From positions 1-64,000 of the forward strand of contig JACCGJ010001622.1 in assembly GCA_013407085.1 (NCBI GenBank): a stretch of 64,000 nucleotides of DNA, given 5' to 3'. How positions within the stretch are numbered: position 1 is the first letter of the stretch; each line of letters starts with the position of its first letter. The notes below the pieces were generated by a model. The model saw only the letters and a list, made by a program, of their open reading frames with translations. It searched no databases and was not told the DNA's origin. The stretch comes from Atriophallophorus winterbourni (taxonomy: Eukaryota > Platyhelminthes > Trematoda > Plagiorchiida > Microphallidae). This document shows positions 42,801 through 54,800 of the stretch, one piece after another. The position numbers and the translations under genes were made by a program.

Positions 42801-45800
42801 ATTTTGATGTGACAAACATTTCGATGACTGGGGAAAATGCACAACTCAGTCAACTAAACCACCGATCTGTATCCCGTTGGAGTGCCATGAAATTATGAGA
42901 TTTTCAGAGTATCATGTGATAGTAAGAAAAACGGTATAAAAAGCACCAATGGGAGATAAAGCGGTTTCAGATGAACGATTGAAAGGTACAGTTAATTACA
43001 CCGACAAGGCAATGACGCAAACTCTGCAATTTCAATCAGGCTTTCCTGAGACCTGTGTTGACTGAAACAGCATTTGACCGCGCTTGTATAGCGATCATAT
43101 TGCAGCTTGCCAATCCGAAATCCAGTGGAATGTTCTGATCAATTCAATTGGAGTTGCCACAAAAAGTAAACAAGTGCAGTTGTAGGTATGGTATGATGGT
43201 ATGAAATCACAAGCTTGATCCAGGTAAAGTGCCGCACAGTCAGAGACTGCAAGTTTTGTAGAGTGGCGATGACAGCGCGAGGTATGCAAGATCGTGAGTC
43301 GGTTGATGAATTATTTTGATGGCATGTTTTGGTTGTGTCATGTATGAATGAAATCATAAGACTTGGTTTGACGCAACGGCCGCACAGCCGGAGATTGTAT
43401 ATATATGAGACGCTGATGCCTAAGGTGATATAAAAAAAGATATGCAACGAGACTCCGTGGGTAATCCGCGCAGCACAATAGAAATTTTGGCAATACACTT
43501 CCTGACCACCTATAATTAGCTTGGGTCCATACGTTGACAGGCAGCAACTGTTCAATTGCAACAGGCAGCTCAGTCACTAGTAGGTAAGAAGTGGGCTAAG
43601 AATACCACATGAACAGAGCCAAAGTCCTTGGGTCAAAGGGGTGATGTTGACAAGTAGTGATCATAAAAACATTACAATGCATGGCATGAAACCTGCAAAG
43701 ATCTGCCATGCTCATGTCCGCGCAAATCGTCACGAACCTTTATTGAATCCTGTTTCATTCTGTGTAGACAACCCAATCTTCCGTTGTTTGCGCTTACTCT
43801 TCGGTCGAATCCGCATCTGTTTAAGTCCCACCCTTCCCCGGGGGGGCTTTTAGGATTATCACTTTTTTCAAGTTGGTTGGCAGTCAAATGTTCCAGTACA
43901 TGCTACCATGCAAACGGATTGCCATCGTGCAGTACTTCGCTGTGCTGTGGTCCGTTACAACACCGTGCAATTATTTGGCCCTGCTATAAAGCGCAATGCC
44001 GAAACCAGGCCTGGAGTATCACTACNNNNNNNNNNNNNNNNNNNNNNNNNNNNNNNNNNNNNNNNNNNNNNNNNNNNNNNNNNNNNNNNNNNNNNNNNNN
44101 NNNNNNNNNNNNNNNNNNNNNNNNNNNNNNNNNNNNNNNNNNNNNNNNNNNNNNNNNNNNNNNNNNNNNNNNNNNNNNNNNNNNNNNNNNNNNNNNNNNN
44201 NNNNNNNNNNNNNNNNNNNNNNNNNNNNNNNNNNNNNNNNNNNNNNNNNNNNNNNNNNNNNNNNNNNNNNNNNNNNNNNNNNNNNNNNNNNNNNNNNNNN
44301 NNNNNNNNNNNNNNNNNNNNNNNNNNNNNNNNNNNNNNNNNNNNNNNNNNNNNNNNNNNNNNNNNNNNNNNNNNNNNNNNNNNNNNNNNNNNNNNNNNNN
44401 NNNNNNNNNNNNNNNNNNNNNNNNNNNNNNNNNNNNNNNNNNNNNNNNNNNNNNNNNNNNNNNNNNNNNNNNNNNNNNNNNNNNNNNNNNNNNNNNNNNN
44501 NNNNNNNNNNNNNNNNNNNNNNNNNNNNNNNNNNNNNNNNNNNNNNNNNNNNNNNNNNNNNNNNNNNNNNNNNNNNNNNNNNNNNNNNNNNNNNNNNNNN
44601 NNNNNNNNNNNNNNNNNNNNNNNNNNNNNNNNNNNNNNNNNNNNNNNNNNNNNNNNNNNNNNNNNNNNNNNNNNNNNNNNNNNNNNNNNNNNNNNNNNNN
44701 NNNNNNNNNNNNNNNNNNNNNNNNNNNNNNNNNNNNNNNNNNNNNNNNNNNNNNNNNNNNNNNNNNNNNNNNNNNNNNNNNNNNNNNNNNNNNNNNNNNN
44801 NNNNNNNNNNNNNNNNNNNNNNNNNNNNNNNNNNNNNNNNNNNNNNNNNNNNNNNNNNNNNNNNNNNNNNNNNNNNNNNNNNNNNNNNNNNNNNNNNNNN
44901 NNNNNNNNNNNNNNNNNNNNNNNNNNNNNNNNNNNNNNNNNNNNNNNNNNNNNNNNNNNNNNNNNNNNNNNNNNNNNNNNNNNNNNNNNNNNNNNNNNNN
45001 NNNNNNNNNNNNNNNNNNNNNNNNNTACCTCCACGTGGTGCCAGCTGGGTGGGGCTCGGTTCTCCGAGCTCACTAAAGGGTTCGGCGGTGGTCTGAGGGT
45101 GTGGTGGTTTTTCGCCTGGCAAGCGTTCTCCCTATAAAAAGCCACAAAAATCCAATGATGACATCACGACGCGGCGGATGTGACTCGCCGCTCCAAAAGT
45201 CACTGCCCCTTGTCCTATCAAAGGACATTGTATGGTGCACAGGCAAAAAATGAAGTCACCAACCTATCAACGGGGTTATCGGGCTCCGAACTGGAAATTC
45301 CCAGAAAAGGGCGTATGAACCGCTTCGTCGGTCACCGGCCACCGATAGGTGCGAACCTCTCTCGCTCCACTGCCTTGTGGGTAAAGGCTCGGGGTGGGAC
45401 CCCTAAACGAAATCTCCCCTACTTCGGTGTAGGCAACCGGGTAGTATCATGCCTACGTTCAACGATGCCGATGACAACGCTTTGTACCCCCCTTCTCGCT
45501 TTGTACATCTCATTGTTTATGTTGAACGGCGCTATATCTGTATCAGATTGTGCAAATATAATAATATAATAATAATCGGACTCAAGAATTGCTGTATGCA
45601 AGATAAGTATGTTATCACAGCGACATGGCAGCTACTACGCCAACCATTGTCATTGTTATGAATATCACCCAGTATGTATGTATGAAATCACAAGCTTAAT
45701 CCAGGCAAAATGCTGCACAGTCAGAGACGGTACGTAGGCTAAGATACTGCCAGATTACCCAGGCCTAGACAGATATGAGAATCTAAGTAGAAATGGCAGC

Positions 45801-48800
45801 GAGACTCCAGCGTCTTTCAGGTGGCCAATCAATTTAGCAAGGTGTTAGCTGCACGGCACAGAAGTACTGCGGCATTGCACATCAGTGCACGTGAGTAGGA
45901 TAGTGTCACGTTGCCCAGGACTAGACGGATAAGGGAAAGGGAAAATTGCAGTGAGTCACAGACATCATAAACACATGACGCGGAGAACCTACAAACTCAC
46001 GGAAGCTACAGGCGCGCGACGATAAACGACTCGGTTTAAAAATGCCAAATAATTGATATACGATTGGTAGGGAACAATAAAGGTAAAAAAGTAAATGAGT
46101 ATTTTGATGTGACAAACATTTCGATGACTGGAAAAAACGCGCAACCCAGTCAACTAAACCACCGATCTGCATCTCGTTGGAGTGCCGTGAAATTATTAGA
46201 TTTTCAGAGTATCATCATGTGATAGTAGGAAAAAACGCTACAACGGGAGATAAAGCGGTCGCAGATGGACGATTGAAAGGTACAGTTAACTACACCGACA
46301 AGGAATGTGCGTGCAATGACGCAAACACTGCAATATCAATCAGGCTTTCTTGAGACCTGTGTTGATTGAAACAGCATTTAGCGACTTCAATTTGACCGCG
46401 CTTGTTTAGCGATCATATTACAGCTTGTCAATCCGAAATCTAGTGGAATGTTCTGATCAATTCAATTGAAGTCACCACAAAAAGTAAACAAGTGCATTTG
46501 TAGAGCGGCGATGACTAACGCGAGGTATGCATGATCTTGAGTTGCGTGATGATTATGTTGATGGCATGTTTGTTGTGTGCACGTATGAATGAAATCATAA
46601 GACTGGTGTGACGCAAAGGGCCACACAGTCGGAGATTGTATATGAGACGCTGATGCTTAAGGCTGATGTAAAAAAGATAATGGCAACGAGACTCCAGTGT
46701 GTAATCCGCGCAGCACAAGCGCGGTACGAAAAGAAATTGTGGCTATACATCTCTGACCACCCAAAATTAGCGGGGTCAATAAAGTTGCCAGGCAGCACTG
46801 TTCAATTGCAAGAGCAGCTTCAGTCGCTAGTATGCAAAGAGTGGATTAAGAATCAGCATGAACAAGACCAAAGTCCTTGGTCAAGGGGGTGTATGTTGAC
46901 AAGTGGAGTGATCAGGGAAACATGTTACGATGCATGGCAGTGAAAGCTGCAAGGAAGCTGCCATGCTCATGTCGCGCAAATCGTTCACGAAACTTGAGTG
47001 AATGCATGTTCCATTCGAGGTGTAGGCACCTCATCCCAGTTTGTTTGTGCTTACTCTTCTGTCGAATCCGCAGTTCTCAAGTCCCACCCTTCCCCATCTG
47101 TTAAGTTTTCACTTTTTTCAAGGTTGTATGGCAGTCAAATGTTCAGTACATGCTACAGGTGTATTGCTGTCTCTGATGACAACGATGAGCCTGACTCAGG
47201 TCAAGTGCCGCACAGTCATAGACTATACGTGGGCTAAGATACTTTCAGTTTATCCTGGCCTAGACTGATATAAAAACGAAAATAAAATAAAGGGTCTAGC
47301 TTTGTGGTTAGATAAACACATGCACAAAAGGAAGGTGGTGAACCTTTCGCTTCACGTTTCCGCGCTAAAAGATCATCGTGAAACAAGCCTAGAGCAATAA
47401 CAAAAGCAAAGGTACTTACACCCTAACTAATAATAGTTGCACGGCTCAATTGTACTCTGTGTTGCTCAGCAAACAGTGTGACACTTTCCATGGACGCGGC
47501 TTACGTTTTGTAATAATGTGTGTATGTATGAAATCACAAGCCTAATCCACTGCACGACTTCACATGGGCTATGATACTGTCAGGTTGCCCAGGCCTAATC
47601 AATAATAGCAGAGCATTAGTATCATCAACATCAAAAACGGTATCGATGTTAAACTACTGTACATAATCACGATATCATTATACTTTCAAAATAACGGGAA
47701 GGGGGCTTGACGAGCACATTTATACTCACGGACAGCATTACACCCTTCACGAGGAGCTAGTGCTCACCTGACATACAACCATGATATCACAAACTCTTAA
47801 ACAGATGAGAAAGGGTGGTACCTAATACCTAAGGAACCTGTAAAAAATTAAGCACATACCCAGTGGGATGAGGTGCCTACATCTTTTATTAATCTTTTAT
47901 GTTATCAAGTGAAATGGAGAGGAAAGCTCGTTGCGATACTTGACAGTGAAAGCCGCAAGGAAGCTGTCATGTGGATGTCGCTCTACTCGTTCACAACACT
48001 TGCTTGAATGCATGTTTGAATCGATGTGTAAGCTCCTCATTCTAGGATGTCTACGCCTACTCTATAGGTCCAGTAATCTTGTAGGTCTCACCTCTCACAG
48101 TATCTCTTAGAATATTTTACTACGTCATAGTTGTATGGCAGTTAAGCACCTAATACTGGTTACTGGTGTAATACTGTTCATGAAGATGATGATATGTGTA
48201 AAAGTAGAGTGACATCAGCACGAGTTTCCCTGCATCTTTTACTAGCCGCTCCAATCATCATCATCACCATGAAACACGGGTGTGGAACCATAGAAACGGA
48301 CCAGCAAAACATGAAGTAGGAAAATCAGATAAGCAAACGGATAAAAAGGACAGCTCCAATCAACAAGATGCAAGTTTAATCACACAATCCAACATGATGC
48401 CTACAACAAGACAGACACTGAACACGATTCTGAATCAACTACACGGCTGCTTGGAGACTGATAGAAAAGGTTTGCAGTCATCAAAAAGTTGACTTTAATG
48501 TGTTGCAGGAGAAAACATTTTCTGAGCAAGAAAGACTGAAGATATACGAGCTCAAACTTGATCCAATTAACCTATTTGAACTTACCTTCATCTTCTCCTG
48601 CTGTGTCATCTTCTGCACCCAAAGGTTGTGTGTATAGATGAAGGTAAATCTGAAACAACAAAAATCACAGAATGCTTGTCATGTCATTCCTCATCAAGAG
48701 TTCTAACATGTTGTCTAATACATTGGAAAATGTTTGAAACGGATCGGGGAAAAAATAAAGTTTGTAATCTGTCGGGCTTATCAGTCAGTGGATGTTGATC

Positions 48801-51800
48801 ACACCTGTATATTGTATTAAAGCACAAGCCTGGTCCAGGTAAAGTGCCGTACAGTCAGACTGCACGTGGGCTAAGATACTGTCAGGTTGCCCAGGCCTAG
48901 ACAGATATGAGAAATAAAATAGAAATAGAAATGGTAGTGAGACTCCAGCATGTTTCAGCATGCAGCTCACCACCGATGGCCAATCAATTTAGCACGGTGT
49001 TAGATGCACAGCACAGAAGTACTGTACGGTTGCACATCCGTGCACCAACCAAAACAATTGAGGGAGTACACAGATCGCGGTTGGGTGCAACTATTGATCT
49101 TTATCACAATTAAAAAGTTCGGAGTCTACCTTTGCCGGTGTAATTCTTAGCCAGCTTAGGATTGGTTAGGTGAATGCAATTTCAACCCGATCCATGCACG
49201 GATGTGCAATCGTGCAGCCCTTCTGTGCTGTACAGCTAACCGTGCTAAATTGATTTGGTATCTGTAGTGAACTGCATGCGACTACACGCTGGAGTCTCAT
49301 CACTATTTTCTTTCATGTTTTTCACCAATTTTAACAGTACAACGGCGGGCTGTTTTCGTTCATTACACAGAATTAATTTCTAGACAACCGTTTTCGCCTC
49401 TGTACGATAGGTACTCAGGTTTAATGATAATTCTTACTGTGCGTTCCGATATAGGACACGATAACCTTGATCTTTTACGCGGAAGATGCACATGTTTACA
49501 CTACATCCTCGTCGCCCAAAGGACTTACCGGTGTTTATCGGTTCCTAAATTGATTAGCCACCGGTTGTGAGCTGCATGCTGAAACAGGCTGGAGTCTCAC
49601 TACCATTTCATGTTCCTTTTCTTCATATCTGTCTAGGTCTGGGCAACCTGACAGTATCTTAGCCCACGTGCAGTCTCTGATTGTGCGGCACTTTGCCTGA
49701 GTCAGGCTTGTGCTTTCATACCATACCATACCTCATATCTGTCTAGACCTGGGCAACCTGACAGTATCTTAGCCCACGTGCAGTCTCTGATTGTGCGACA
49801 CTTTGCCTGAGTCAGGCTTGTGCTTTCATACCACTATTTTCTTTGACCATATATGTCTAGGCTTGGACGACCTGACAGTATCAGCCCACGTGCAGTGTTT
49901 AACTGTGCGGCACTTTGCCTGGACCAGGCTTGTGATTTCATACATCATACATACATACATGTTCGTAATGACACCTTTGGCCTGATGAAGCCCGTGTCTG
50001 AAGCGAAACGTTACTAACAAACTGTTCTAACAGATTCATAATAAAATTTCGTTTTCATGAATATTCAAGTATAATAATTTAAAAACAAGGAATCCAGGAA
50101 CTGACTGCTTGACAGCAACACGCAAACGGTCGACAAGGTCATCCGTCGCAATATGAATGACGGGAAGATTCGTTACAAACAAAATATTTCACACAATGCG
50201 AGTCTTTAAATGTTTGCAGCAGCCGCTGATTGGATAATTGAAGAATATAGGTTACGCCGGGTATCAGGAGTAAATTTGTATAACGACCATGAGTATGCCT
50301 TCGTGTCTTGACGTAAACGGCTTTCCGTGACGTAATTCAGTTAGTAAAATATCATGCCACATTGAATTGCCACCGGTAGTGAGCTGCAAGCGGAATGATG
50401 CAGGAGTTTCAATATCATTTTTCTTTCTCATATCTGTCTAGGCTTGGACAACCTGACCGTATTTGAGACAACGTGCAGTCCATGACTGGCGGTACTTAGC
50501 GTGGATCAGGATTGTGATTTCATATATAATATAATATGGCAGGTGATACGCAGTCAATACATCTCTTTGCTACTAAAACTTCTACCGAGGTCTGGATAGT
50601 TCACACACTGAAACCTTCAAACAAGTGCGCGAAGCGGCTAGGAGTGAAGGAAGTCCCAAAACCTCGCCCTGCTAGCAATCTTTTTATCACCGTCTTTACA
50701 ATCGATTTTCGCCAAGTTGAGCTGCAACGAGTTATAAATCCGACTTGAGATTAAGATCAAAACTCGACAGAACAATTCAAGAATTCAGTGGAGAAGGAAA
50801 ATGTGCACATTCCTGCAATACTCGAAAATCAAGAGCTAAGTCAAGACTAGACAAGACCGGATTAGTTAATCTATAAAAAATTGTGGATATCAATTAGCTG
50901 TATGTATGCAAGCTCACCTCTACAGCCAACTGTGCAGCTTCCAAGTACGACGGGTGATCTCGAAGTCGATCTTCCAACCGCAGAGTTTCCACATACGCTC
51001 GAAGCGTTCCTTTTCGTAAGCAATAGGAATGGAAATCTAGCTGGTCATCCAGTATGTTGGAATAATGCTGGAAGCGAAAACAATTCCACAAGATAACATT
51101 CCAGACAAAATTTGATATGCTAATAAAAAAGATTAAATCATTTACACTGGAATTCGAGAAATTCGCTGAACATGTATGAATGAATGGTATGAAAGCACAA
51201 GCCTGATCCAGGCAACGTGTCGCACAGTCAGAGACTGCACGTGGGCTAAGATACCGTCAGGTTGCCCAGGCCTAGACAGATGTGAGGGGTGAAATAGAAA
51301 TGGCAGTAAGACTCCAGCGTGTTTCATATGCAGCTCACTACTGTTGACCAATCAATTTAGCACGATGTTAGCCGCACAGCACAATGCTGCACGATTGCAC
51401 ATACGTGTAGGTTTCGATCATGACGAATGTGTTTATATTACGGGTAAAGGATGGTTAGATTTTGAATGGATGCATGCGGCTTATAGCAGTCAGGTTGCTT
51501 CGGATGACAGAATGTTAATATGAAAACAAGAGTATCCAATCATACGTCGCAGCATTAACATATAAATTAGCACAGCATCACCTTACAAGCATGAAGCAAT
51601 ACTTAACCTCCTAACATTGTCACCAAATTCGATTTCATCAGAAATAATAACGGTGGTAGCAGTGCATTGCTGATTTCTCATCGACTTCGTGATTAAAGGG
51701 TCTAATTTGTACACAATGCGCGGAACGCATGGAGGTGCAAGCGGCTGTATTGCTTGTAAGATTTACTTTGCTTACTTCAGTTTTGTGCGACCGATTCCAC

Positions 51801-54800
51801 AGGTGGATTAGATGGCTTAACGTCAACCCACGCACATCGATCGCGAGCGAGATCGTTGCACATTGTTGCCCGATCACGTTGCCAGCTTTGAACGGCTTAA
51901 AAAAGCACGTAGCTTCCGAACAACTACTTCATCCTTCACAGTTTACAGCCAGGCCTTCACTTGACTGCCTTAACGTCGTCGCCAGATACCGGCGACTTTG
52001 GGATTGAAAACGAGTTTCGTCAGAGATAAATATCTTCCGGAGGACGTGTCAAATCAATGCAGCCTGTCGTTGAACACAAATGAAGAGCGGAGGTATGCCG
52101 CTACATCGCAACTTTAGATTCCTGGCTAGTATATCCGGCGCCCAATACTATTCAAGGGCACCAATGGTCGAACATCATGAAGATCGTATATCGAGGTACC
52201 TCAGCAGCCACAACTCACATTTACAAAGTAATATATGGTGGGTCGCCGCTTGGTAATTACGTATTTTACCTTTGAAGTTGATTCCAGGTTTATGCCCAAG
52301 AGCGCCTTTTAGCTGTAAAAACGCATTACACATACGATCAACCCTTCACTTCACTTGATATTAAGCTTATCATTGAGTAGCATACTGAAATCCAGGTACT
52401 AAAAGAATGGAATATATTCAATCGGACAGCACTGGAAATTTACGTGTTGGACGTTTAGATTAACAGTATACCGAGATGCTTTGCGTTTGCTGTGTACCTC
52501 GAGACTGACTTGGTAGCGAGGCAACTAACGCTATTTGAATGTGTCTGCAGCACTTCAGCATTTGCACCAACAACAACGATATCATTAACACAGAAATCTT
52601 ATTTACTATCTCTAGATGAGTAAGTTAGCATTCTGTGGCCGAATATACGGAAGCAAAAACTATGCTAGATTGATTACTAACGGTAATTAGAAGGCCTATA
52701 TTACTTTTGTTATTATGTAATAATTGGGGTAGTTAAAGCACGATAACCAGGTCTGGGTGGCTGCGAAATTGACTGTCAGTAAAACACGTGTACTCCTATA
52801 TGTTACCCATTCATCGTTACCATCATTATACAAAGTATTACAACATTTAATTGCAGCAAACACGATACAATAAGATCCTAAATAAGGCAAGAGAGGCAGA
52901 ACCTGTCAAAGACACATTGGGGTGAGGTGCTGAGATCTCAAAACAAATGAGTAGAGCGGTCATCAAATTTAGCACGGTTTTACATGCGTAGTAGACAGGT
53001 GTATATGTATGTATGAAATGACAAACTTCATCCAGGCAAAGTGCCGTACAATAAGGGACAGCACAGGAACTGAAATACGTCAGGTTGCCCAGGCTAGGAC
53101 AGATATAAGAAATTAAACTTAAAATGGTAGTAAGAGTCCAGTACCGTTGGTAAATCAATTCAGTACGGCTGCGTACTACAGAACTATTAGACGATTGCGC
53201 ATCTGTGCAGCAGCATGATTGTGTGTCTGCACAGACATTTTATTTAGTGCATCGGTAATGAGTGAATCATGCCTACGTTCAACGATGCCGATGACAACGC
53301 TTTGTACCCCCCTTCTCGCTTTGTACATCTCATTGTTTATGTTGAACGGCACTATATTTGTATCAGATTGTGCAAATATAATATAATAATAATATTTACC
53401 AAAATAAAAACTCACTTGTTCGATTTCATGGCACAGCTTCAGTGAATCTCCATACTTTCGCAAATCTCTCAAAGTTCGCGCATTTTCTAATAAAAACCAC
53501 ATGCATTGCATCTCTGATAGGTATTCGGCGGCGGACGCGGTGCCCTATAGCGAAAGAAAATCAGTTTAGACTGTAAAGCTGAAGTAGGAGAAGCTTGATG
53601 TGTTGAGGCATGGTTTAAACAATGAATAAGTGATTTTAAATCACTAGTGAAGTATGGAATGAATGAATGAATGAAAGCACAAGCCTGATCCAGGCAAAGT
53701 GCCGCACAGTCAGAGACTGCACGTGGGCGATATTACTGTCAGGTTGCCCAGGCCTAAACAGATATGAGGGGGGAAATAGAAATAAAAATGGTAGTGAGAC
53801 TCCAGCGTGTTTCAGCATGCAGCTCACTACCCGTGGCCAATTAATTTAGCACGGTGTTAGCGCACAGCACAGAAGTATTGCACGATGGAAGTGTGGATCA
53901 TCAGCAAAGATAGTGAGTGGGAATTGAAACAAGTTACCCTGGTAAATTTCGATGCCATTGCAGTGGCATCCTCGGGGCGGGAAGCTTGAACCATTAACTT
54001 CGTACATCTTGCATTTATGAAGCGATCCGCGGTGTCCAAAGACTGGGCCTCTTCCATCCAGCGACTGGCGGTAATGGTATCTCCAGCTGCATAATATACT
54101 TCCGCTTTCAAAACGTAGAAATCGACAAGAGTCGGTGTGGAATGCAACTGGGAATCTATAACATCAAGTGAACTCTGGAAATGAATTATTAAAGTGAAGT
54201 GACTAACTTGATACTGCCCACAATAGTTTAAAAATTGTGCATATAGAAACTCCAACCAAATCACAGTTGATGGTGGTTCTTTTATAATAGGATCAGATTG
54301 TAAAGAGTTGTACAATGATATATTTTTTCGGTATTCCTCCAACAACAATTTTAGCGTGTTCAATCGTTCGGGGTTTGCCCACAAATTCTTTAGCTGAATA
54401 AACAACGGGGGAACGCCTTTACGCAGATGATATTTTAGGTATTCGTCTAATTTTTCGGGAAATCGATCATCTTAAAGAAGAAATAATAAGTGAAAACAAG
54501 CTACCTGGGAAGCTACTCAAAATTAATCTCTGTGCTAACTTTGAACGAGGATAACGATCGAGAATTGACAGTAAAGTTTCGGTTAGGATTGAAGAATCAG
54601 ATGAGCATGCAGATTTATCAAATCCATTAGACTGGCTAAGTAGATCAAAATAATAACGACTTTCATGGTTTCGATCGATCAATTCCCAGATACGCTCTCT
54701 AGCCTCATCCAGTTTCCCGGATTTCAGCAAAAGTTCGGCTAAAGTGAAATAGAAAATAAATTACCATACCTTGGAGTTCCAGAAGTGAAGTGACATCAAC

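Noticed and set aside
43784..45145. Long open frames of 366-430 codons across 44-45 kb
   Set aside because: They are made almost entirely of N bases in the assembly gap.
49978..50012. CTGATGA...GCGAAACG resembling a hammerhead
   Set aside because: The bases between the two boxes do not form stem II, and stem I does not pair. The string is a common retroelement motif.
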